Below are positions 38,577-45,262 of a stretch of DNA of 64,000 bases, piece by piece. Made by a program: the position numbers and the translations under genes. Numbering within the stretch: position 1 is the stretch's first letter; the number at the start of each line of letters is the position of its first letter. Source of the stretch: Burhinus oedicnemus (taxonomy: Eukaryota > Chordata > Aves > Charadriiformes > Burhinidae); the NCBI GenBank assembly GCA_008921705.1, contig VFFE01008918.1, forward strand, positions 194,351-258,350, written 5' to 3'. The notes below the pieces were generated by a model. It saw only the letters and a program-made list of their open reading frames with translations, did no database searches and was not told the DNA's origin.

Positions 38577-41500
38577 AAAACGTTAATTCTCTTCTTATTA
38601 TGGCGCTGAAAAAGGCAAGCTAGACACACACACAAATCATCAAATCTACCCATAGACTTACTCGCCTTATCAGTGAAAGTCACAGCCAGGTTTTATCTCT
38701 TCCTCTCTCCTCAGTGACATAATGCAAAATTACATGTCCTAATTCTATATTTTTTTCCAGCAAAACTCTACTAGGCCAGACACATCATTTTGCCTGAATC
38801 ATTAAACTGACTAGAATCTCTACAGGTAAAGCACTTTGTGAAATCCTGTCCATGAATAAAATTTACCACAGAAACAACTCTTTCAGGGAATAGTCAGCTG
38901 CTATGTTCTTATCAAGATGGATTATAAATGAAATGAAAAATTAAAGGGATTTTTTTTTTTAGGCAATAAATAGAGCAACGGATTGATAGGCATGCTTAAG
39001 CATTAGCAATTCGCAAAAAGAAAGGGTCTTACCATTCACGAAAAGAGGACTACAAGCCTAAGTGACTCAGTGGAAGACCTGATAGAAAGAAGGCTACACC
39101 AATGTCAGGTAAGACCTGATTTCTTGCCCCTAATTCACGTGTGGTTAATTTTCTGAAACCACAACACCATTTTCCACATGAGTTGCTAATCCTACAGATT
39201 AAGGCCATGAACAACACCACAATGTAGCTTGCTCCACAAGTTAGTTGAACTGGCTTAGCAAAGCTTTCATTCAGTCCCCAGTCCAACAGTACCAGTCATC
39301 CACTTATCTTTATGAAGCTCTTGCAAATAATTCAGAGAAAGTACAACTGAGACACTACTCTTGTAGACTGAGTGGTATCTTCCTTTCATTAAGTTACTGG
39401 TTTAACAAATGAAGCTTTCAGTCAGGCACTGGACTTTGAGGAATACATCTTCCACCCTCTTTTTTTTTTTTTTTTTAACAAAGTATGTAATCATAAATCT
39501 GCTGTCAAATACTTTTATTTCAGGTATCTTTTTATCATCCTCTATTTTAAAGTCTTTACATGCAAGATCAAAACTTTTGAGTTGTATATTGGAGAAACTC
39601 AAAGCAGATGCCAAGTCTGCCTTTTAAAGCAGAAAGAGAGGCAAAGAGGAGTTATGATTATCGGTGAATGGCAGATAACTTGTTTCCTCATAAGGATAAA
39701 CTTTTGTGAACTTCATTCCAAATTCAAGGCCTACATAATAAATCAGCAACAGGGATCCTTGAGAGCTTAGAAAAGACAGTTTTACATAGAAAATATCTTT
39801 CTAAGACAATTGTAAGTGTTCTATAGGTTTACGTTGAGGAATTTATTTTTACCTTAATGCATCTGAAATACAGTACTTACCTTTGCCAATAATTCCCTGT
39901 TTATTGTAAAGTTCACTGTTCCTGGACCAGCACTGATTTCACTCACTATGGCATCACATTTTAGCTAAAAGAACAAAACAAAACAGAAACTCTATGTGAA
40001 AACAGCTAAATTGGAAAATTGTACCTCAATCCATTATAAATATTCATTTAATCCACTATAAACATACAATGTTTTTTATTGGTTTGAAGCAATCACAAAT
40101 GGGTCATTTAATCAATCCTGTTGGAAAAGGGATGATTTTATTATTTCCAATCCATGCTTAATAGCTCTGAATGTAACTCAGCCTGAAATGTCACACATAT
40201 GTTTTACTTCAGACACTGCATGTGTACAGTCTGTGTTTTATTTTGGCTGGGAGCAGTAGTTGATCTCTTTGTACACACAAAAGCTGAGATACATTTGGCA
40301 ACTTATACAGTACCTGACAGCACTTAAAAAAACCAAACCAAAACAAAACAACCCAACAACAACAACAAAAAAAACCAAACCCAAGATCAATGTCTTAAAC
40401 AAAATCTGAGACAGTTTTACACTGCTGTTTCTTGAAGTTTCTGACTTTAATGACAATGTTCTACAGCATCCAGTGATACAAAATGAAGATGTTAAAGGCA
40501 AGTTTATTAAAAATTCCACTTACAATTTCCATAAGGCATATGTTTTGAAAATTCTGAACCTGTAAGAAACATTTGGGCACCCAACCCCTAATATCAACCT
40601 CCTCTTTACACAAATTTTGGTCTCTTCACAAGCTGAGAACTTTGGGTCTCAATCTGTCAGGTTTGAGAGTTTCTTATTAAACTAGCTGTCTTTCGTAGCA
40701 AAGAAATCGTCTCGGCTATGGAATGGAAAGCACATAAAAAATGACTCAACCACTTTATCACTTGGTTAATATCTTTGAGACAGGAAAGTTTACATTCCTA
40801 CTGAAGCTCATCAGCATGAAGAAGAAATTCTACCCTCGTGCTAGGTCTCCAGCTTAGACGCTAACTTAACCAGGAGATTAAATCATAGTTAGCCTTGAAG
40901 TTCTTTAACCTTCACAAGCTCCAATAACAACAAATTCCAATGTTTATTCTCAAGCTACATGAAAAAGTATTCCTTGTATTGACTCTGAATTTCTCACCTT
41001 CTCATTTTAGGAAAGGTCCTTTTTACTTATGTTATGGGGCAGAGAGAAAACAGAAATTCCCACTGGACTTACTTTCGCCATACCATTTGTTCTGCTAAAC
41101 ATTTTTCTACATAGTCTGTCTTTTGTCATCTCAGTGTCTTTCATCTCTCAGTGCTCATCTGGCCTCTCCATAACTTTAACAACCTCTCCTCCAGGTGCCC
41201 TGTGGTTCTTTAGTAACCAGATCTCCCCATGCCTAAGGCTTGAACCAGAATGCCATTATGCTATACAGTGGTATAAAACCCCCACAACACAATGTCCCCT
41301 CCACAAAGAACTAACAGTCCAAAGATGAAACAAGAATCAGGCAGGCAGATGAAATCAAAAGCCCACGGAAACAAGACAGTTCTGACCTTTCTGACAGGCA
41401 ATTCTCAGCACATTAGAGCACATTATGTTTCATTTAGTATCATTTTGCCTTTTTAGGCTATTTCAGTCAACAAGAAATATTTCCATCTCTCCTGCCTAAC

Positions 41501-44500
41501 CTAAATATCTGTATTTCAGATATTGCGACCTATCTCCTCAGAAGTAACTAAGAACATACTGTTGAACCTTGATGCGCTCCATTAACTGTTTATCATGACA
41601 AAAACAGGTTACAGCCTACATTTTTCTCTGCTAGTTTTTGATACGTAGTCATATTTTGCTAATTTCTACACTGCTTACCTTCTTTGTGGATGACACGACC
41701 TGTCTAAAAAAATTATACTAAATGCATCTCCTTTATCCACCACCCAACAAAAAACATTCTAAGAAATTAATTGAATTTTTTTCCTTTGCCTAACCAGCAT
41801 GGTCTATTCAGTTTTGGGGCTTATAGTCTGTTTTTCTGCTCTTCCATGTGAAGATGTAGGGCTAAGTGTCCCAGGTTTATTTAATGAGCCACAAACAATA
41901 AAGGAGAGAGACAATTTCTAGCTTTCTAACCACTGGGAATAGCAGCTGTTTTTAAAGTGACAGACTAGACACAAGGGAAAAAAAAACAACCTGCTATTGT
42001 GATGTTACAGTTACTGGACCAGATTGCCAAGGGAGGCTGTCAAATCCTTGGAAACTTTCAAAACCCAACAGGATTTCAAAAGTCCTGAGCAACCTCACCC
42101 CAAACCCCTCAACAACCTGCACCGAAGAGGAGACTGGAACAGATAACTTCCTGAGAACCTTTCCAATCTGAATTATTTTGTGATTCTAGATCACATACAA
42201 CCTGAGCAACCTGATCTAGTTGAAGACGTCCGTGCTCATTGCATGAGGGTTGGACTAGATGACCTTTGAAGGTCCCTTCCAACTCAAACTATTCTATGAT
42301 TCTATGATCTTTAAGTTGTTTCAGAACTTTTCGTTGTACATCTGTAGGCCATCAGTTCTTTTACCCGAGTCAGAATACTCATCTGTTACAAGAATGCATC
42401 CAAGATACGGATACATCTCAGCAGTGCAGAATGAAATGGAGAAATAGTTTAGCTTCTCAGTAGTATTACAGCGGTTTTTATTTGTCCTTTTTAACTCCTG
42501 ATCATATAGCAACCCAACTGATTCCTTCTCAAGCCTGCTCGTTCTGATGCAGATGAAGAATCCTTTTTGCACTTTCATTATGCGATGTAGCTCCACTTTG
42601 CAACTAACTTTGCAACAACTTTCTAGTTTATATTCCTCTTCGTTGGCATCAGCAACACATTTTCACATTCTAAAGGATTTTTTTCCGCTCAAACAATCCC
42701 TCAAACCTTAGCATCACCCTTCTGATCCCACTTTTGTTCAGCTTTATGTATGCCAACTTCGCCAAATTTTTATTTCCTTCCCTTCCTTCAAGGTTTGTGT
42801 CACTTCTGTAGACCTTGTTTTGCATGCTGCTTCTTTTTTATGCTGTAGTTAGTCTTAACACCTCAGCTACTACCATTTCCCAGACTAACTCACCTGAAAA
42901 AACTGCTGTTCTAAGAAACCTCAATTTCAAGCAGTTAAGGATTTGAAAATCTGGCCTGTCTGACCCACAAATTTCTCCCTTGCCATCCTGGTGCTGAATT
43001 TTGCTGTCTTTGACTTTTCAAGCCACTACATACTCAATTTTTTCCTCAAGTTTTGGTCAACAGTACAGACCATGGCATACCCTCTAGATACTCTCCCAAC
43101 TTCACAAATATTATTTACTCTCAAACAATTTGAAAACAGTAATTTCACAAGAACCTTCACTAAAACTGCTTCTCCAATTCTCTGTGAAGATCCTGTGTAC
43201 AATTACACTAGGTGCAGTCACTAAACTACTCTGACCCAAACAGATGCATGGAGAAAGAATAACATTTCTTGTTGCACCTCCAGTCCGTAAATTTATGTCA
43301 TCAAATATATAAGATTAATGCATTAGCATACCCTTTCAGCTAGCTTCTGAGCTTGATGCAGAAGATCTTGTGCTAAGCAATTACTAGAACTGTCTTCTGT
43401 TACAGAAGCAATGGAAAGCTGGAAATCAGCAACATGTCTGAAAAAAATAGATGAAAATCAGAAAAAAAACCTGTTGAAATTATGAGATTGGGCAGATCCA
43501 AGCTGACTCTGCATATGACAAGTCTAGTTGGCAAACATAAATCAGTCACAGATTCCTGAAGGCTCACTATGCTTAGAAAGTTGCAATCGAAGGCCAAATA
43601 TTACCTTTGCTCTAATACAATCCGAAAGTAGATATGGTGAGAACACCATTTCAAAATGAACAAAAATTATGCTCATGAATAAATGCAATTTACTTGCTAA
43701 CATTGTTACACCTCTCAAGCTGCACACTGAAAAAAAAATCCGTAACAACTTCACATTGGTTCTAAGCAGTTTTACACCCAGATCACTAATGCCGAAACAT
43801 CTGCCATTCAACCACTGTCTATAATTTGTACAGCTTTTTAAGCAATTAGATTTGTTTTGAGCTTGCTTGAAAAAATAGTGTTTTAATTAGATTTAGGTAT
43901 CTTCTTATAATTGGATTGGTATATTAGGTTAAGTTTGTTTTTTCTGTATTTCTATTTCCCTAGAGTCCTGTTAAGTTCTTGCAATAATAACCACAACAGA
44001 AAATAATAAAACTTGGCATAACATTGTAAGATAAAATGTAAACACTACCGTTTTTTGGACACAGGAACTGCAGATATGGACTTTATTAAATTTTCTGGCG
44101 GGAGATCCAAAACCTTTGAAAGCTAAATTTGAAATAAAGAACAAAGTGGCATAAGCAAAAAAAGAACTAGGAAAAATACTGCTCCCTGTTTAAATACTCA
44201 CGGGGGATGCATCATTTATATCTGAAAGCAAATTTCAACCGAGGTTAAAAAAGCAAGTTTTTATTATTATAAGCAATAAAAAAAAATGCAATACAAACGC
44301 ACGAAATGTTAAAGGAGCGTTAGAAAAAGCTAGACAGAACACCACGTATAGCTGCCTTCCCCCCAAGGAGGATCCCATCAAACCCTCGCACGCCTTCACC
44401 CGCGTATCTAGCCGCTACACCTCACTTAAGCCTACCCCCCACCCAGCGAGCGGCGGACAAGGAGGCCCCCACCACGCCAGGGCCTCACGAATAAGCTACG

Positions 44501-44910
44501 AACGGCTGCATTCTCGCCAAGATGAAGAGCCTGCCGATTAACTGCTCGAGGGGAGGGGAAACCGCGTTAACGCTTTGGGCACGGCGGGTGGCGTAAGGGG
44601 CGCTAAGGGGACCGGGGGGGGGGGCTGGGTGACGGTCCCCTCAGACCTCCCGCCAAAGAGGCTCCTCTCACCGCCCGGCCGGCCGCCACCGCGGGGCGGG
44701 GCAAGGCAGCCCGCGCCGCGCCTCCTGGCAGCGGGTCGGACCCACCGTAAGACGCTCGGAGGGGGGGGTGGTGTGGTGGTGGTGGTGTCTGGGTAAGGGC
44801 GCAAATAAATGGGGAAGGCTGGGTTATGGCGCGCCCCTCCTCCGAGCAAGCTGTGGGAGGAAGCGGTGTACCTGGGAAGCGATGCTCCTCCGAAAGGAAC
44901 AGGCTGCCAT
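3692..44910 (-). CDS. RARS2: RARS2, mitochondrial arginyl-tRNA synthetase (complete, 20 coding exons)
   Basis: Class I aminoacyl-tRNA synthetase that charges mitochondrial tRNA-Arg in the matrix. Twenty exons on the - strand, every junction in phase, sum to 1740 bases (579 residues plus stop; the human protein is 578 as I recall it). The start ATG at 44908-44910 sits in a strong context (gccATGG), and the N terminus [13 protein letters not shown] is basic like a mitochondrial targeting peptide. In order: short N-terminal region (exons 1-4), Rossmann catalytic core with the HIGH signature at residues 143-146 ([10 protein letters not shown], exon 6) and [11 protein letters not shown] (exon 7), the KMSK-loop equivalent GMKTRRG at residues 383-389 (exon 14), then the alpha-helical DALR anticodon-binding domain ending [11 protein letters not shown]. 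No frameshift or internal stop was found. It shares a CpG-island promoter with ORC3. Human RARS2 defects cause pontocerebellar hypoplasia type 6. Confidence 0.97.
3779..6130 (-). other. RARS2: RARS2 introns 18 and 19 (with exon 19 between)
   Basis: No repeat family recognised. An A12 run sits at 5427-5438, followed by an A/C-rich stretch. No RNA gene or second coding segment seen. Confidence 0.7.
5151..5214 (-). CDS. RARS2: RARS2 exon 19
   Basis: Residues 530-551, [20 protein letters not shown] and Q. Donor GTATGG. Confidence 0.95.
6131..6205 (-). CDS. RARS2: RARS2 exon 18
   Basis: Residues 505-530, [18 protein letters not shown] to SYLLTL. Donor GTAAGG. Confidence 0.95.
8640..8644 (+). repeat. 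Left target-site duplication of the LTR
   Basis: GGGAC directly before the TGTA terminus; the partner at 10531-10535 is CGGAC. Confidence 0.5.
8645..10530 (+). mobile_element. Probable solo retroviral-type LTR, split by a nested CR1
   Basis: The outer parts (8645 to about 9020 and about 10124 to 10530, roughly 780 bases together) look like one LTR. The ends are imperfect inverted repeats: it begins TGTAATGG and ends CCACTACA (complement TGTAGTGG). It is flanked by GGGAC (8640-8644) and CGGAC (10531-10535), a 5-bp target-site duplication with one mismatch. A TATA-like cataaaaa lies at 8903-8910, a 24-bp-spaced direct repeat (agccaagggctaac, from 8803 and 8827) in the U3-like part, and AGTAAA at 10399-10404. 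No gag, pol or env remains. A 5-bp duplication is usual for ERVL-type elements; the family is inferred, not matched to a library. Confidence 0.62.
9021..10123 (+). mobile_element. CR1 LINE, 5'-truncated, nested in the LTR
   Basis: 3' part of a CR1 non-LTR retrotransposon. Translation gives reverse-transcriptase blocks [20 protein letters not shown] and the catalytic [10 protein letters not shown], then after 9346 a 232-codon open frame with [30 protein letters not shown] and [20 protein letters not shown], typical of the ORF2 C terminus. In-frame stops at 9301-9303 (TAG) and 9325-9327 (TGA) break it, and the N-terminal part is missing, so it is dead. The 3' end has the CR1 signature: ggtcccttccaacct followed by gattctatgattct. 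It is antisense to RARS2. Confidence 0.93.
10531..10535 (+). repeat. Right target-site duplication of the LTR
   Basis: CGGAC directly after the ACTACA terminus; 4 of 5 bases match the left copy. Confidence 0.5.
10844..10939 (-). CDS. RARS2: RARS2 exon 17
   Basis: Residues 473-505, [15 protein letters not shown] to ISVLQHLLR. Two AG acceptors lie 5 bases apart; only the upstream one (exon from 10939) keeps the frame and gives LHSLE. Confidence 0.94.
10940..12147 (-). other. RARS2: RARS2 introns 15 and 16 (with exon 16 between)
   Basis: Intron 16 (10940-11938) and the 99-base intron 15 (12049-12147), the shortest of the gene. No repeat or RNA gene seen. Confidence 0.7.
11939..12048 (-). CDS. 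RARS2: RARS2 exon 16
   Basis: Residues 437-473, [19 protein letters not shown] then [17 protein letters not shown]. Start of the DALR anticodon-binding domain. Confidence 0.96.
12148..12215 (-). CDS. RARS2: RARS2 exon 15
   Basis: Residues 414-436, [18 protein letters not shown] to LIIQ. Donor GTGAGT. Confidence 0.94.
12216..15779 (-). other. RARS2: RARS2 intron 14
   Basis: Contains the minus-strand CR1 from 12725 to about 13950. The remaining 1.8 kb (13950-15779) shows no recognisable element. Confidence 0.75.
12725..13950 (-). mobile_element. CR1 LINE, 5'-truncated, minus strand
   Basis: The + strand reads the reverse complement of a CR1 3' end (gaatcatggaatggttt, ttggaagggccctttaaaga) and continues into ORF2. 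On the - strand, reverse-transcriptase motif A is legible at about 13850 ([15 protein letters not shown]), preceded by [12 protein letters not shown] and followed by [10 protein letters not shown]. Near 12990-13190, [18 protein letters not shown] and [20 protein letters not shown] are the ORF2 C-terminal region. Frames are broken. The copy lies in the same sense as RARS2. The 5' boundary near 13950 is approximate. The 184-codon + strand frame here is only its complement. Confidence 0.93.
15780..15904 (-). CDS. RARS2: RARS2 exon 14 (KMSK-loop equivalent)
   Basis: Residues 372-414, [19 protein letters not shown] through [23 protein letters not shown] takes the place of the canonical KMSKS, as usual for RARS2. 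Acceptor aacacag at the proximal AG restores the RCQHV join. Confidence 0.95.
15905..17206 (-). other. RARS2: RARS2 intron 13
   Basis: Contains a T12A10 palindromic homopolymer pair at 17156-17177, just downstream of the exon 13 donor in RARS2 sense. Otherwise nothing recognised. Confidence 0.7.
17156..17177. repeat. T12A10 homopolymer palindrome
   Basis: Twelve T followed directly by ten A; self-complementary and able to form a small hairpin in either transcript. Confidence 0.9.
17207..17283 (-). CDS. RARS2: RARS2 exon 13
   Basis: Residues 347-372, [17 protein letters not shown] to MGYDWAER. Donor GTATGT. Confidence 0.95.
17284..21395 (-). other. RARS2: RARS2 intron 12
   Basis: 4.1 kb of AT-rich unique-looking sequence. 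No repeat family, RNA gene or conserved coding segment seen. Confidence 0.7.
21396..21456 (-). CDS. RARS2: RARS2 exon 12
   Basis: Residues 326-346, [20 protein letters not shown] and V. Acceptor tttttcag; donor GTAAG. Confidence 0.95.
22620..22860. repeat. Degenerate tandem repeat, period about 144 bp
   Basis: The stretch cagggccagctgctgg...aagctcag...gagggatccac from 22655 recurs diverged from 22798 (aggggccacctaatgg...aagctcag...gagggatacag); the shared aagctcag starts at 22686 and 22830, 144 bases apart. A fainter partial third copy (caacaactggagtgagggc) is near 22394. Confidence 0.6.
22908..22962. repeat. TA/ATAC microsatellite
   Basis: Impure alternating stretch of ta, tatac and atac units. 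Confidence 0.85.
23061..23096. repeat. TG microsatellite
   Basis: Impure TG/TGTT repeat with interspersed tatacatg. Confidence 0.8.
23813..23908 (-). CDS. RARS2: RARS2 exon 11 (GC donor)
   Basis: Residues 294-326, [14 protein letters not shown] to [13 protein letters not shown]. The exon ends ACAAG and the intron begins GCAAGT, so this is a GC-AG intron. The nearby GTAAGC would put exon 12 out of frame. Confidence 0.93.
23909..26545 (-). other. RARS2: RARS2 introns 9 and 10 (with exon 10 between)
   Basis: Intron 10 is 23909-24510 and intron 9 is 24618-26545. No repeat or RNA gene recognised. Confidence 0.7.
24511..24617 (-). CDS. RARS2: RARS2 exon 10
   Basis: Residues 259-294, [20 protein letters not shown] to GLLQKT. 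The donor reads ACAAT|GTACGA, weak at -1, +4 and +5, but the phase fits exon 11. Confidence 0.94.
26546..26701 (-). CDS. RARS2: RARS2 exon 9
   Basis: 52 whole codons, residues 207-258, [18 protein letters not shown] through [20 protein letters not shown]. Longest coding exon (156 bases). Confidence 0.96.
26702..29996 (-). other. RARS2: RARS2 intron 8
   Basis: AT-rich. A short diverged duplication (ctgtctctgctgc from 29802 and again from 29831, 29-bp period) is the only structure seen. Confidence 0.7.
29802..29853. repeat. 29-bp imperfect tandem duplication
   Basis: ctgtctctgctgccatagcc is repeated as ctgtctctgctgctatggcc 29 bases later. Confidence 0.75.
29997..30073 (-). CDS. RARS2: RARS2 exon 8
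   Basis: Residues 181-206, [15 protein letters not shown] to PLQHLFE. Donor GTAAGT. Confidence 0.95.
30074..33758 (-). other. RARS2: RARS2 intron 7
   Basis: A/C-rich low-complexity stretches near 30250-30295 and 33145-33210 (with A16 at 33153-33168). Nothing else recognised. Confidence 0.7.
33759..33842 (-). CDS. RARS2: RARS2 exon 7
   Basis: Residues 153-181, [17 protein letters not shown] and [11 protein letters not shown], part of the catalytic core. Donor GTATGT. Confidence 0.96.
33843..36486 (-). other. RARS2: RARS2 introns 5 and 6 (with exon 6 between)
   Basis: Intron 6 is 33843-35340, intron 5 is 35397-36486. A two-copy 15-bp tandem (atatcaatcagcaaa) lies at about 36417-36447. Nothing else recognised. 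Confidence 0.7.
35341..35396 (-). CDS. RARS2: RARS2 exon 6 (HIGH motif)
   Basis: Residues 134-153, [18 protein letters not shown]. Carries the class I signature HIGH (ATP binding). Shortest internal exon (56 bases). Confidence 0.96.
36487..36584 (-). CDS. RARS2: RARS2 exon 5
   Basis: Residues 102-134, [20 protein letters not shown] to AVIEFS. Donor GTAAGC. Confidence 0.95.
36585..39880 (-). other. RARS2: RARS2 intron 4
   Basis: Contains A29 at 38546-38574 and T17 at 39460-39476. No element or RNA gene recognised around them. Confidence 0.7.
38546..38574. repeat. A29 homopolymer
   Basis: 29 consecutive A on the + strand (poly-U in RARS2 pre-mRNA sense). No upstream retrocopy was recognised that could explain it as a poly(A) tail. 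Confidence 0.9.
39881..39964 (-). CDS. RARS2: RARS2 exon 4
   Basis: 28 whole codons, residues 74-101, [13 protein letters not shown] to [11 protein letters not shown]. Donor GTAAG. Confidence 0.95.
40326..40381. repeat. A-rich (CAA)n low-complexity tract
   Basis: Runs of aaaac, aacaac and ccaaac units. Confidence 0.85.
42013..42310 (+). mobile_element. CR1 LINE 3' end fragment
   Basis: About 300 bases of CR1 3' UTR: gattgccaagggaggctgt, then ggttggactagatgacctt, aaggtcccttccaac and the terminal 8-mer tandem attctatg x 2. It is on the + strand, antisense to RARS2, and differs in subfamily from the 9021-10123 copy. There is no coding part. Confidence 0.9.
43332..43437 (-). CDS. RARS2: RARS2 exon 3
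   Basis: Residues 38-73, containing [11 protein letters not shown] and HQAQKLAER. Long T tract before the acceptor; donor GTATGC. Confidence 0.94.
43438..44048 (-). other. RARS2: RARS2 intron 2
   Basis: Starts GTAGTG (RARS2 sense) and ends with a T-rich acceptor. No other feature seen. Confidence 0.8.
44049..44122 (-). CDS. RARS2: RARS2 exon 2
   Basis: Residues 14-38, [15 protein letters not shown]... through PVSKK. Acceptor tttag is just above 44122. The donor at 44044-44048 reads GTAGT with T at intron position +5, a weak site. Confidence 0.94.
44123..44871 (-). other. RARS2: RARS2 intron 1
   Basis: The upstream half (44390-44871) belongs to the CpG island and carries an 11-G run (44614-44624) and a (GGT)n tract (44758-44793) on the + strand. 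The downstream half is AT-rich. Confidence 0.8.
44758..44793 (+). repeat. G8 / (GGT)n tract, possible G-quadruplex
   Basis: A G8 run followed by gtggtgtggtggtggtggtg and a final GGG, in RARS2 intron 1 near the transcription start. The G-rich strand is the non-transcribed strand for ORC3 and the template strand for RARS2. Confidence 0.7.
44872..44910 (-). CDS. RARS2: RARS2 exon 1, coding part
   Basis: Residues 1-13, [13 protein letters not shown]. Donor GTACAC lies at 44866-44871. The start was chosen by match to the vertebrate N terminus and by the strong Kozak context; the 5' UTR runs rightwards into the CpG island. Confidence 0.93.
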
Positions 44911-45238
44911 GGCTGCGCCGCCAGGCGGAAGGTCGCAGCCGCCCCTTCCCCCTCCCACCTCTCCGTTCCTCCCGCCCAGGGCCGTACCATTCTCAGGACG
45001 GGGGTGGGAGGGGGAGGAAGAGCCCATCGGTGTCTCCCTTTGCGCGGAGGAGGTGCGCAGAGGCGGAGGGCTGTCCCACCGTGCAGGGGAGGGGGGAGAG
45101 CGGCGAAGCGAGCCCCTCAGGCCGGAGCGTTTCACCGGCGCCGGGCGGCGGTCCTAGAGGGCCCCTCCCCCTGTGGCTCCGGCGGCGGCGGGGCGGCCTG
45201 TCCGGTATCGCTGGGCCTGTTGGCGCCGGAGGGGCGAC

Positions 45239-45262
45239 ATGAGCACGTGCTCCGTCTCCAAG
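45239..45262 (+). CDS. ORC3: ORC3 exon 1, coding part
   Basis: MSTCSVSK, with donor GTGAGG. The start was chosen by match to the vertebrate N terminus (human MATSSMSK). The 5' UTR lies in the CpG island. Confidence 0.9.

Larger units (their letters stand above)
39965..43331 (-). other. RARS2: RARS2 intron 3
   Basis: Holds a CAA/A-rich low-complexity tract at 40326-40381 and the CR1 3' end at about 42013-42310. Otherwise unremarkable. Confidence 0.75.
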
